Source: Rhodococcoides fascians A44A (GTDB lineage: Bacteria > Actinomycetota > Actinomycetes > Mycobacteriales > Mycobacteriaceae). From it: 64,000 bases of DNA. The DNA lies in contig NZ_JMEX01000005.1 in assembly GCF_000760735.1 (NCBI RefSeq), positions 1,208,592-1,272,591 of the forward strand, written 5' to 3'. The position numbers and the translations under genes were made by a program. This document shows positions 14,096 to 22,330 of the stretch, piece by piece (position 1 is the stretch's first letter; each line of letters starts with the position of its first letter). The notes below the pieces were generated by a model. The model was not told the DNA's origin, searched no databases, and saw nothing but the letters and a program-made list of their open reading frames with translations.

Positions 14096-14127
14096 GCTCG
14101 CAACGCTACCGCCGCACTCCGACACGC

Positions 14128-14254
14128 CTCATTCCGCAGGCTCCATTCGCGCTCTGTTGGCTCATTCCGCAGGCTCCACTCGCGCCTCCCGGCTCATTCC
14201 GCAGGCTCCACTCGCGCCTCCCGGCTCATTCCGCAGGCTCCACTCGCGCCCCCA
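14128..14254. repeat. Four tandem copies of a 32-33 bp repeat
   Basis: Copies begin at 14128, 14161, 14193 and 14225 and share the core CTCATTCCGCAGGCTCCA followed by CTCGCGCC (ATTCGCGC in the first copy). Copies 2-4 are almost identical. The last copy contains the stop codon and final codons (RVEPAE) of the TetR gene, so the array is a repeated 3' gene end running downstream of that gene. A variant of the same core occurs twice at 55401-55465. Confidence 0.9.
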
Positions 14255-14843
14255 CGATTCGCCGCGCGATGGCGAGGTAGGTCTCGACCAGTTCCGACGG
14301 CGCCAGGGGCCCGTCCGGCCGGTACCAGCCGGCGACTCCGATGCACATCGTCGTGACTGCTCGCGAGGCGTCCTCGGCGTGATCGAGGCCGAAGTCTCCG
14401 GATGCGATCCCGTCGGCGACGATGGCGTCGACCATGCGCTGCTGCTCGTCGCGCCTACCGACGTAGTCGATGCGGTTCACCTCGTCGAGGCTTCGGATCT
14501 CCGTCGACCCGAGGAATGCCTGCTCACGCCGGTGCATGTGGAACAGCAGCAACGACTCGACCACGGCGTCGAATCGTTTTCGTGGCGACGGCCCGGCCTC
14601 GGTCTCTGCTGATCTCGATCTCTCCAGCAGCTCGTCCATCGCTGCTGTCATCAGTCCGACGAGCAGGGCCTGCTTGGACGGGTAGTGGTGGTACAGGCCA
14701 GGGACGGACAACCCTGCTCGTCCGGCGATTTCTCGTACGGAGGTGCCGTGATATCCCTGGTCGACGAAAGCCGACAGAGCTGCGGCCAACGGCGCGGGTA
14801 GCGTCGACGCCTCGTATCGGCGCCAGGAACCGGTGTCGTTCAT
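14226..14843 (-). CDS. TetR-family transcriptional regulator
   Basis: 205-residue regulator. The N-terminal helix-turn-helix spans about residues 18-65 (ALSAFVDQGYHGTSVREIAGRAG, then VPGLYHHYPSKQALL), the classical TetR DNA-binding pattern. The rest is a helical ligand/dimer domain of the KstR2/FadR-like length class. Its ATG overlaps the TGA of the upstream amidohydrolase (ATGA), so the two are co-transcribed and translationally coupled, and the regulator probably responds to a substrate or product of that hydrolase. Its last residues (GARVEPAE) are encoded by the final copy of the 32-bp tandem repeat that continues downstream, so the C-terminal tail may be a recent addition. Confidence 0.85.
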   Translation of the reverse strand: MNDTGSWRRYEASTLPAPLAAALSAFVDQGYHGTSVREIAGRAGLSVPGLYHHYPSKQALLVGLMTAAMDELLERSRSAETEAGPSPRKRFDAVVESLLLFHMHRREQAFLGSTEIRSLDEVNRIDYVGRRDEQQRMVDAIVADGIASGDFGLDHAEDASRAVTTMCIGVAGWYRPDGPLAPSELVETYLAIARRIVGARVEPAE

Positions 14844-16288
14844 GCGAAGGCACTGTCGAACGTCAGCCTGCCGCCGAGCACGGTGGCGAGAATGGGGACG
14901 GCACGGAGATCGCGGTTGCCGAGCCGTGCAGGATGCTCGGCGAGCAGCACCAGGTCCGCCTTCGACCCGAGTTCGACGGAGTGTCGCCCACCGGACGCCG
15001 CGGCGAGGGCGACGCCCAGCGGCAGTGCTTCCGACGGCTGCCACGGTGGTCGCTCGTCGTCGGTGCGCCAGACGGCGTCGGCGACCGCGTCGAGCGGGCT
15101 GGGAGGACTGACGGGGGCGTCGGACCCGAACAGCAGCCGCGCTCCCGCCCGGTGCAGGGACAGGTAGGGGTACGCGATCGAGCTCCGTCCCGCCCACAGC
15201 TCGTCGGCCACATCCCGATCGCTCATCGCATGTTGGGGCTGAATCGACGCTGCGACGCCTGTGGCGGCGAATCGCGGGATGTCCCCGGGGCGGATCTGCT
15301 GAGCGTGCTCGACGCGGCCTCCCCCGCCGACAGTCTCGAATGCGTCCAGTGCGAGCGAGTTGGCGCGGTCCCCGATGGCGTGGATCGCCGGAGTGATGCC
15401 GCCCGCCCTGGCGCGCCTCATGACGGCCACGAGGTCCTCGGGCGTCTCGAGCAGCACCCCGCTCGACGTGCCGCCGGGATACGGGTCGTGGCAGCAGGCC
15501 GTCCTCGTGTTGAGCGAACCGTCGAACATGACCTTCAGAGGTCCGAGCGCGACACCGTCGGCGACGATGTCGCCGGTGGCTGCGCCGCGTTCCAGTTCGT
15601 CTTCGAGCCACTCGGGCCAGACCGTGAAGTCGACGCGGACATCGGCGCGCCCCAGCGCCGACCGTCGGGTCCACACAGCTCGATTGTCCGCGTACTCGAA
15701 GTCGGTGACGGCGGTGATACCTCGTCGTGCGAGTTCTCGTGTCGCGGCGAGGGCACCGCGATCACTGTCCACGGGGTCGGCCAGCCGATCGAGAGCGCCG
15801 AGGCCCTCCATGCAGTCGTGATCTCGAAGCACACCCGTCGGATGATCGATCCCGAGGTCGTCCAGAAGCGCAGGGCTGAGCCACAGAGTGTGCAGATCCA
15901 TGCTCGTGATAGCCGCTCGACGGCCGGGCAACGCGTTCTGCAGGATGTCCTTGTGCGGGACGTCCGGCCACAGGGCGTCGCGGAATCCCTGCGCTCGGAG
16001 AATCCCCGAACCGTGCCGCTCGTTCGAGCGGGCCAGGATGTCCGCGAGATCCGCAGCGGAATCGGCACCGGAGACGTCGATGCGCGTCAGCGACGTCGCC
16101 CACTGCGTCAGATGAACGTGGTTGTCGACGAAGGACGGAAGCAGAGCCGCGCCGCGCCCGTCGAGAGTGTCGCCCTCGATCGCGCTGCCCGACGCCGTGG
16201 TTGCGCTGATGTCGGCGATCCGGCCGTCGACCGTCTGTACGTCCACCGCGCCGCCGCCTGGAGTCAGGACCACGTTCTTGATCAACAC
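14840..16288 (-). CDS. YtcJ-like amidohydrolase (amidohydrolase_3 family)
   Basis: 482-residue metal-dependent hydrolase. Features in order: N-terminal beta-sandwich segment with LLPSFVDNHVHL (HxH metal ligands, about residues 51-60), the large TIM-barrel centre with KVMFDGSLNTRT and IHAIGDRAN (metal/active-site His), GRVEHAQQ (His ligand) and FGSDAPV (catalytic Asp) near residue 375, then a C-terminal composite-domain strand ELGSKADLVLL. This is the layout of the YtcJ/N-substituted-formamide-deformylase group, which hydrolyses amide or formamide bonds; the substrate is unknown. Start is GTG at 16288, 42 bp from the divergent thioesterase start. Translationally coupled to the downstream TetR gene. 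Confidence 0.88.
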   Translation of the reverse strand: MLIKNVVLTPGGGAVDVQTVDGRIADISATTASGSAIEGDTLDGRGAALLPSFVDNHVHLTQWATSLTRIDVSGADSAADLADILARSNERHGSGILRAQGFRDALWPDVPHKDILQNALPGRRAAITSMDLHTLWLSPALLDDLGIDHPTGVLRDHDCMEGLGALDRLADPVDSDRGALAATRELARRGITAVTDFEYADNRAVWTRRSALGRADVRVDFTVWPEWLEDELERGAATGDIVADGVALGPLKVMFDGSLNTRTACCHDPYPGGTSSGVLLETPEDLVAVMRRARAGGITPAIHAIGDRANSLALDAFETVGGGGRVEHAQQIRPGDIPRFAATGVAASIQPQHAMSDRDVADELWAGRSSIAYPYLSLHRAGARLLFGSDAPVSPPSPLDAVADAVWRTDDERPPWQPSEALPLGVALAAASGGRHSVELGSKADLVLLAEHPARLGNRDLRAVPILATVLGGRLTFDSAFA

Positions 16289-16330
16289 ACCCGGACTCTA
16301 GAACACCGAGGGACGTGAGACCGTGATGCG

Positions 16331-16798
16331 GTGACGAACTCGAAGCCCGGCTACCACGCCACGATCACCGTCCGCTGGTCGGACATGGACGCTTTCGCGC
16401 ACATCAATCATGCGCGGATGGTCACCTTGCTGGAGGAAGCCAGAATCGAGTGGCTGCTCAGCACGGGCGACGCGACAGGGGAACGTCCGGAAGATCGGGC
16501 CGCACAGGCGAACGAGTCCTTGATCAAGAGCGCGTTGATCGCGAACGTGAACATCGCGTACAAGAAGCCCCTGCGCCACTCGGACAGTCCGCTCGATGTC
16601 ACGCTCTGGTTCGAGCAGGTGCGTTCGGTCGATTTCACGATCGGTTACGAGGTGCGCGCAGCGGGCGCTGCGGCGGACTCCGCTCCGGCCGTGCTGGCCA
16701 CGACACGAATGGCGATGGTCGACGTCGGATCGGAGCGCCTGCGGCGGATCAGTCCAGCGGAGAAGGAGTACCTGGCGAAGTGGACTCGTCAGCCCTGA
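16331..16798 (+). CDS. Acyl-CoA thioesterase, hot-dog fold (4HBT family)
   Basis: 155 residues. The N-terminal VRWSDMDAFAHINHARM is the 4HBT signature with the catalytic Asp (SDMDAFAHINHA), followed by the long hot-dog helix (LLEEARIEWL) and strands INIAYKKPLRHSD and VRSVDFTIGYEV. It hydrolyses acyl-CoA thioesters in the cytoplasm; chain-length preference cannot be told. Start GTG 16331. The stop overlaps the 3' end of the convergent acetoacetyl-CoA synthetase by 10 nt, leaving no room for a separate terminator. Confidence 0.88.
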   Translation: MTNSKPGYHATITVRWSDMDAFAHINHARMVTLLEEARIEWLLSTGDATGERPEDRAAQANESLIKSALIANVNIAYKKPLRHSDSPLDVTLWFEQVRSVDFTIGYEVRAAGAAADSAPAVLATTRMAMVDVGSERLRRISPAEKEYLAKWTRQP

Positions 16799-18729
16799 CG
16801 ATTCCGACCGACATCCGTGTACCAGTCGATGAGGTCCGGGGCGTCGACGGCCGATCGGTCGAGGGAACGCGCGGCGTCTCGCCCCTGAAAGATCTTCTTC
16901 AGCGGCACTTCGAGCTTCTTGCCGGTCCGGGTGTGCGGAATACCGGGCGCAGCGATGATCACGTCCGGTACGTGCCGAGGCGATGCGTGTCGACGAATCG
17001 AGTCCTTGATCTTGTCCTGCAACACGTCGCTCAGCTCCTCGCCGTCCGCCAGCACGACGAACAGCGGCATCCAGTAACCACCGTCCTCGGATTCGACTCC
17101 CAGGACCAGAGCTTCGACGATTTCCGGCAGGGATTCCACGGCCTGGTAGATGTCGGCGCTGCCCATACGAATTCCATTGCGGTTCAACGTCGAGTCGGAC
17201 CGGCCGTGCACGACGACGCTCCCGTGGTCGGTGCGCGTGATCCAGTCCCCGTGCCTCCACACGCCGGGATAGGTGTCGAAGTACGCGTCTCGATATCGCT
17301 CTCCGTCGATGTCGTTCCAGAACCGCACCGGCATCGACGGCATCGGCTTCGTGACCACCAGTTCCCCGACCTCCCCGGTCACGGAGTGTCCGTCCTCGTC
17401 GAACGCGTCGAGCGCAACTCCGAGGAACGGCGCCGACAACTCCCCCGGCCACACCGGAACAGTGCGAACACCGCCGGCAAATGCGGACACGACATCGGTT
17501 CCACCCGAGATGGAGAACACCGGAACCCGCTCACCGACGCTCCGCGCCAACCACTCCGACGACGACGCAGGCATGCTGGACCCGGTGATTCCGATCGCGC
17601 GAAGCGCACTCAGATCGTGATCACGAGACGGAACGGAGTCCGCTTTGATGCAGGACAGAACGTAACCAGGGCTGGTGCCGAGGAACGTCACCGACTCCGC
17701 CGCCGCGATCGACCACAACCCGTCGGGGGCGGGATAGGACGGGCTCCCGTCGCTGCACACGATGGTCGCTCCGACGAGCAAGCCGGCGACCTGGAAGTTC
17801 CACATCATCCAACTCGGGCTCGTGTACCAGAAGAAGACGTCGTCGGCACCGATATCCGATTGCAGCGCAACGGCCTTCAGATGCTCGAGCAGGACTCCCC
17901 CGTGCCCGTGGACGATCCCCTTCGGCAGACCTGTCGTGCCGGACGAGAACACCACCCACAGCGGGTGGTCGAACGGAACGGGCGTCGTGACCCACTCGTG
18001 CTCGCCTGCCGTGCACTCCTCCCACGACATCGCTCCTTCGGCGACATTGCTTCCGACCTGGACGACCGTCCGAACCGTCGGGAGGCCGTCGCGTAGTTCT
18101 GCCGCGTCGGCACTCTTGTCGTGAAACTTGCCGCCGTAGGAATACCCGTCGGCGACGACGAGGACCTTCGGGTCCAACTGCCCGAGACGATCGATCGCCG
18201 CCGACGGTGAGTAGTCCTGTCCACAGGCCGACCACACCGCCCCGATGCCGGCCGCTGCGAGGAATGCGACCACCGCCTCCGGGATGTTCGGTAGGTATCC
18301 GACGACACGGTCCCCTGGCACGACGCCCTCGCGGCGCAGAGCGTCCGCCAACGCAGCACACTGACGCGCGAGTTCGGCCCAGGAAAGCTCGGATCGGGCA
18401 CCGTCCTCACCGACGTGGACGATGGCCGGACGATCGCCTCGCACGTGGCGTCTCACCTGGTCGACGTAGTTGAGCTCGGCTCCTGGAAACCACTGCGCCA
18501 TCGGCATATCGGACGAGCCGAGCACCGAGGTCGCGGGCTGGGAGGCAACGACGTCGAAGTAATCCCAGACCTGACGCCAGAACTCATCCAGATTCTGCGT
18601 CGACCATCGCCACAGCGCCGTGTAATCCGGCAGCGAGACGCCGTGCCTGCGCTCCACCTCCCGCGTGAAGTCGGTGATGCGAGCGCTCTCGACGTCCTCC
18701 GTCGACGGTGTCCACTGCGGTTCGGTCAT
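16789..18729 (-). CDS. Acetoacetyl-CoA synthetase (acetoacetate-CoA ligase)
   Basis: 646-residue ANL-superfamily ligase that activates acetoacetate to acetoacetyl-CoA with ATP. The N-terminal segment (LWRWSTQNLDEFWRQVWDYFDV, then MPMAQWFPGAELNYVD) is the ACAS_N domain of acetyl/acetoacetyl-CoA synthetases. The AMP-binding P-loop is VVFSSGTTGLPKGIVHGHGG (about 260-280); the A5/A8 motifs are ISGGTDVV, WRHGDWI and GRSDSTLNRNGIRMGSADIY; the catalytic Lys lies in TRTGKKLEVPLKK near residue 610. Length (about 650) and the PSWMMWNFQVAGLLVGAT stretch favour acetoacetate over acetate. It feeds ketone bodies or polyhydroxybutyrate breakdown into central metabolism. Confidence 0.93.
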   Translation of the reverse strand: MTEPQWTPSTEDVESARITDFTREVERRHGVSLPDYTALWRWSTQNLDEFWRQVWDYFDVVASQPATSVLGSSDMPMAQWFPGAELNYVDQVRRHVRGDRPAIVHVGEDGARSELSWAELARQCAALADALRREGVVPGDRVVGYLPNIPEAVVAFLAAAGIGAVWSACGQDYSPSAAIDRLGQLDPKVLVVADGYSYGGKFHDKSADAAELRDGLPTVRTVVQVGSNVAEGAMSWEECTAGEHEWVTTPVPFDHPLWVVFSSGTTGLPKGIVHGHGGVLLEHLKAVALQSDIGADDVFFWYTSPSWMMWNFQVAGLLVGATIVCSDGSPSYPAPDGLWSIAAAESVTFLGTSPGYVLSCIKADSVPSRDHDLSALRAIGITGSSMPASSSEWLARSVGERVPVFSISGGTDVVSAFAGGVRTVPVWPGELSAPFLGVALDAFDEDGHSVTGEVGELVVTKPMPSMPVRFWNDIDGERYRDAYFDTYPGVWRHGDWITRTDHGSVVVHGRSDSTLNRNGIRMGSADIYQAVESLPEIVEALVLGVESEDGGYWMPLFVVLADGEELSDVLQDKIKDSIRRHASPRHVPDVIIAAPGIPHTRTGKKLEVPLKKIFQGRDAARSLDRSAVDAPDLIDWYTDVGRNRQG

Positions 18730-18769
18730 GCGTTCCAGTATCCCCTGAGCGTCGCTTCACACAACGAGG

Positions 18770-18784
18770 ATGTGCGTTCACAAC
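18770..18784. repeat. Direct repeat, left copy (ATGTGCGTTCACAAC)
   Basis: Identical 15-mer to 19830-19844; both are followed, after 0 or 3 nt, by GCTGA. The pair brackets the AbiEi-like gene, as expected for target-site duplication or att-like ends, though no integrase is present. Confidence 0.7.
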
Positions 18785-18802
18785 GCTGATGCGTGTTGTG
18801 AA
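18777..18802. promoter_or_regulatory. Inverted repeat TTCACAAC/GTTGTGAA in divergent intergenic region
   Basis: Perfect 8-bp arms TTCACAAC (18777-18784) and GTTGTGAA (18795-18802) separated by 10 nt, between the acetoacetyl-CoA synthetase start (18729) and the AbiEi-like gene. Further half-site-like TCACACAAC and GTTGTGAG occur on either side (about 18757 and 18814). Spacing of about two helical turns fits a dimeric or tetrameric repressor site, but a small repeat element is equally possible because the left arm lies within a 15-bp direct repeat. Confidence 0.45.
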
Positions 18803-18935
18803 AACACCATCGACGTTGTGAGGACACCGGACGGAATGGTACGAGCGAACCAGAATTCATCCACAACCCCCTCGTTCGTCCACAATCGGACGCGAGGGGG
18901 TGGTTTCGACGCCTCATCAACTGCACGATCACCGC

Positions 18936-19829
18936 ATGCATCCCGACGCCGATGGCTTCCTCACCCGTGCAGCAGCATCCGCCGCCGGATACAGCGACGA
19001 CGAGTTCCGTCGAATGATCACCTCCGGTGAGATCAGAAAGGTCGCCACCGGGATCTACTGTCCAGCAGATCGATTCGATTCTCTGACACCGACGGGCGTT
19101 CATCGACTCAGAGCCGTCGCCGCAGTTCGAGGAAAGCGGGGACATGCGCTGAGCCACGTCTCCGCTGCGGTGCTGCACGGCTTGACGATGTGGAACACCG
19201 ACCTCGGGCGCGTGCACCTCACGGCCGATCGTGCGACAGGGGCCAGGAGGACCTCGACCCTTCACGTGCATACGGGCCGTCTGACGCCGTCCACCACTGT
19301 CGAACTCGGGTCGGTACCGGTTACCTCCCCGGCGCGCACGATCGTCGACACCGCGCGCGTGCTCGACCTGGATCATGCAGTGGTGATCGGCGACTCGGCA
19401 CTGCGCAAGTTCGCGATCACGCCGGACGCGCTCACCGACGCCCTCGAGCGGAGTTCGAGGCTGCACAACATAGCCGCAGCGCGGCGGGCGGTTCACCGGA
19501 TGAACGGACTCAGCGAAAGCGCAGGCGAATCCCTCAGTCGACTGCGGATGGAGGAGCACGGAATACCTACTCCCACTTTGCAGTACAGAGTCCCCTTGCT
19601 CGATTTCCGGGTGGACTTCTTCTGGCCGAAGTTACGAATCATCGGCGAGTTCGACGGGCTGGGCAAGTACGGCGGCGACTCCCGGAACCTAGCTCGCGAG
19701 AAGGCCAGGGAGGACGCCCTGCGTGACGAGGGCTACCAGGTCATCCGCTGGGCCTGGAGGGACCTGTGGAATTTCGCGGAGGTGTTCATGCGATTCGAAC
19801 GAGCCAGGGCCCGTGCACTCATGAGCTGA
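18936..19829 (+). CDS. AbiEi antitoxin-like N-terminus with DUF559/Vsr-type nuclease fold
   Basis: 297 residues from ATG 18936 (a GTG at 18900 would add 12 residues but its ribosome site is too close). N-terminal winged-helix: FLTRAAASAAGYSDDEFRRMITSGEIRKVATGIY is the AbiEi_4 pattern of type IV toxin-antitoxin antitoxins. The middle part has ALSHVSAAVLHGL and SPARTIVDTARVL. C-terminal: VDFFWPKLRIIGEFDGLGKYG, then REKAREDALRDEGYQVIRWAWRDL, the DUF559-like PD-(D/E)xK core (E-F-D, with the later RW). Such solitary proteins are numerous in actinobacteria; no AbiEii toxin partner is nearby. Bracketed by a 15-bp direct repeat; the right copy starts one base after the stop codon. Function unproven. 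Confidence 0.75.
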   Translation: MHPDADGFLTRAAASAAGYSDDEFRRMITSGEIRKVATGIYCPADRFDSLTPTGVHRLRAVAAVRGKRGHALSHVSAAVLHGLTMWNTDLGRVHLTADRATGARRTSTLHVHTGRLTPSTTVELGSVPVTSPARTIVDTARVLDLDHAVVIGDSALRKFAITPDALTDALERSSRLHNIAAARRAVHRMNGLSESAGESLSRLRMEEHGIPTPTLQYRVPLLDFRVDFFWPKLRIIGEFDGLGKYGGDSRNLAREKAREDALRDEGYQVIRWAWRDLWNFAEVFMRFERARARALMS

Positions 19830-19844
19830 ATGTGCGTTCACAAC
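19830..19844. repeat. Direct repeat, right copy (ATGTGCGTTCACAAC)
   Basis: Second copy of the 15-mer at 18770, immediately after the stop codon of the AbiEi-like gene. Confidence 0.7.
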
Positions 19845-19886
19845 CGCGCTGACTGTCCTCGGAGCACGGACACCTGTCTTCGAGAA

Positions 19887-21503
19887 CTAGATCAGATCCA
19901 GCGATCGCTCGCGCATTTCGACTTTGCGGACCTTGCCTGTGACGGTCATGGGAAACTCGTCGACGATGTGCACGTAGCGCGGAATTTTGTAGTGCGCCAG
20001 TTTGCCCGCACAGAAGGCGTGGATCGAATCCGCGTCCAGCGGGGTTGCTCCGTCCTGCATCCGTATCCAGACCATCAGTTCCTCACCGTATTTGGCGTCG
20101 GGAACTCCGATGACCTGGGCGTCGAGGATGTCGGGGTGGGTGTACAGAAATTCCTCGATCTCTCGGGGGTAGACGTTCTCGCCACCGCGGATGACCATGT
20201 CCTTGATGCGGCCGGTGATGGAAACGTAGCCGTCGGAGTCCATGACACCGATGTCGCCGGTGTGCATCCATCCGTCGGCGTCGATGGCCTCGGCTGTTTT
20301 CTCCGGCTGGTTCCAGTAGCCCAGCATCACCGAGTATCCGCGGGTGCACAGTTCACCGGACTCCCCCTGGGCGACGGTCGATCCGTCGACGGGGTCGACG
20401 ATCTGCACCTCGAGGTGCGGCCCGACGGCGCCGACGGTGGAGACGCGTTGTTCGATGGTGTCGTCGCTGCGTGTCTGCAGCGACACGGGGGAAGTCTCGG
20501 TCATGCCGTAGCAGATGGACACTTCGGCCATGCCCATCCTTTCGATCACCTGCTTCATCACCTCGGTGGGGCACGGCGAGCCGGCCATGATGCCGGTGCG
20601 GAGCGAGGACAGGTCGTACGAATCGAATTCCGGTAGAGCGAGTTCGGCGATGAACATGGTGGGTACCCCGTACAGGGACGTGCACTTCTCCTGCTCCACG
20701 GCGGCCAACGTGGACGCCGGATCGAACGAGAGTCCGGGAACGACCATCGCCGCACCGTGTGACGTACAGGCCAGGTTTCCCATCACCATCCCGAAGCAGT
20801 GATAGAACGGCACCGGAATGCACACGCGATCGTGTTCGGTGTAATGGCACAACTCACCGACGAAGTACCCGTTGTTCAAGATGTTTCGGTGACTCAGGGT
20901 CGCGCCCTTAGGAAACCCTGTTGTGCCCGAGGTGTATTGAATGTTGATCGGATCCTTCGGCGCCAACGAGCTCTGCACGTCCGCGACCAGGGAAGGGTTT
21001 TCGGCGAGTGCCCGGTGTCCGCGGTCGGTCATCAGTTCCCAGCCGAAGCTCCCGATGAAAACGACCTCCCGCACGGTCTCCTCGCGTGCGTCCTCGATCA
21101 TCGCGCCGTAGTCCGAGCCCTTGAATTCCTGCGCGGACAACAGAACCGAGACTCCGGCCTGATTCAGGACGAATTTCAACTCGTGCGTGCGATACGCGGG
21201 ATTGATGTTGACCAGAATTGCGCCGATCTTGGCGGTCGCGTATTGCGCGAGCACCCATTCGGGACAGTTGGGCGCCCAGATTCCCACTCGATCACCTGTC
21301 GTCACGCCTTTGACCAGCAGGCCCGCGGCGAGCAGTTCGACGTCGGCGAGGAACTCGGAGTACGTCCACCGTCTGCCGGAGGGGACGTCGACCAGTGCAT
21401 CGTGACCGGCGTACTCGGCTACGGTTCGGTCGAGGTTCTGACCGATGGTCTCCTCGAGCAACGCTGTCGACGACGGCCCGGACGAATAACTACGACTTTC
21501 CAT
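19887..21503 (-). CDS. Acyl-CoA synthetase, FadD/AMP-binding family
   Basis: 538 residues from ATG 21503 (an upstream in-frame GTG at 21530 adds nine residues). ANL ligase: P-loop [19 protein letters not shown] (about 190-210), A5 [12 protein letters not shown]7/A8 [41 protein letters not shown]10 Lys in [12 protein letters not shown]. The N-terminal [17 protein letters not shown] is typical of medium/long-chain fatty acyl-CoA synthetases of actinobacteria. It forms acyl-CoA from a carboxylic acid, ATP and CoA. It follows eutC by 53 nt on the same strand, so it may belong to the ethanolamine transcript, although no biochemical link is obvious. Confidence 0.9.
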   Translation of the reverse strand: MESRSYSSGPSSTALLEETIGQNLDRTVAEYAGHDALVDVPSGRRWTYSEFLADVELLAAGLLVKGVTTGDRVGIWAPNCPEWVLAQYATAKIGAILVNINPAYRTHELKFVLNQAGVSVLLSAQEFKGSDYGAMIEDAREETVREVVFIGSFGWELMTDRGHRALAENPSLVADVQSSLAPKDPINIQYTSGTTGFPKGATLSHRNILNNGYFVGELCHYTEHDRVCIPVPFYHCFGMVMGNLACTSHGAAMVVPGLSFDPASTLAAVEQEKCTSLYGVPTMFIAELALPEFDSYDLSSLRTGIMAGSPCPTEVMKQVIERMGMAEVSICYGMTETSPVSLQTRSDDTIEQRVSTVGAVGPHLEVQIVDPVDGSTVAQGESGELCTRGYSVMLGYWNQPEKTAEAIDADGWMHTGDIGVMDSDGYVSITGRIKDMVIRGGENVYPREIEEFLYTHPDILDAQVIGVPDAKYGEELMVWIRMQDGATPLDADSIHAFCAGKLAHYKIPRYVHIVDEFPMTVTGKVRKVEMRERSLDLI

Positions 21504-21556
21504 GTCGACCACAGTAGTGATTGCCGTCACAAGTCGCCTACCCCCGAAAGTGTGTA

Positions 21557-22330
21557 CTACTCGATGGTCAGCACTTCGGAGTTCTCGAGTGCGTCCGCGC
21601 GCGAGGTGTCCTTCAACGCAACACCGGACCTGCCGAGCCTGCGAGCGCCGGCGACGAGACTGGCAACGATCCTGGCGGACTGCTCGTACCCCAACCCTTC
21701 CGGCGGATGAATGTTGGAGATGCAGTTGCGGTCGGCGTCGGACTTTCCGGGTGCAGGCAGATGCGTCAGGTAGATCCCCAAGCTGTCCGCTACCGACAGC
21801 CCTGGCCGCTCACCGATGAGTACGACGACGGTGCGAACACCCATTGCCTCCGCGATGTGGTCACCCAACGCGACGCGGGCCTCGGTGGCAATGACGGGCG
21901 GGGCAAGGCTGTACACATCGGACAGTTCTTCGACCAGCGCCGCGAGCATCGACGGTCCGTGATCCATCAGGGCCCGGGGTGACAGCCCGTCACCGAGGAC
22001 GAATCCGAGGTCGAAGTCACCTGGGGTGATGGAGGACAGGTCGTCGGGGGTCCGTCCGAGATCGGGCCGTCGCAGATACTCCGCGCGAGAGGTTGCCTTG
22101 GACGTCACGACCGCCGGTACCCCGATGCCGATCTTCTCCACGGCCGCCGCTGTGTCGTCGACGTCCAGTGGCATGTGCACGGCATCCCGCGCAGCCGCGT
22201 GTGCCGATCGGAACTCGAGCACTCGGCGGGTGGGCAGCGAGTCTCCGGTACGCCCCAGTCCGATTCGCGCCTGCGTGCTCAGACGCAGCTCCTGCCAGAA
22301 TCCGTCGTCGGCGCGTTCTACGGCGCTCAT
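21557..22330 (-). CDS. eutC: Ethanolamine ammonia-lyase small (light) subunit
   Basis: 257 residues. EutC features: [41 protein letters not shown] near the N-terminus, [58 protein letters not shown] and the C-terminal [19 protein letters not shown]. With EutB it forms the adenosylcobalamin enzyme that splits ethanolamine into acetaldehyde and ammonia. Start ATG 22330 overlaps the TGA of eutB (ATGA); a longer reading frame upstream is only the shadow of eutB. No microcompartment shell genes are present, so acetaldehyde is made free in the cytosol. Confidence 0.96.
   Translation of the reverse strand: MSAVERADDGFWQELRLSTQARIGLGRTGDSLPTRRVLEFRSAHAAARDAVHMPLDVDDTAAAVEKIGIGVPAVVTSKATSRAEYLRRPDLGRTPDDLSSITPGDFDLGFVLGDGLSPRALMDHGPSMLAALVEELSDVYSLAPPVIATEARVALGDHIAEAMGVRTVVVLIGERPGLSVADSLGIYLTHLPAPGKSDADRNCISNIHPPEGLGYEQSARIVASLVAGARRLGRSGVALKDTSRADALENSEVLTIE

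Noticed and set aside
14128-14254. Possible CRISPR array
   Set aside because: The units are contiguous tandem repeats of 32-33 bp with no spacers, and no cas genes are near.
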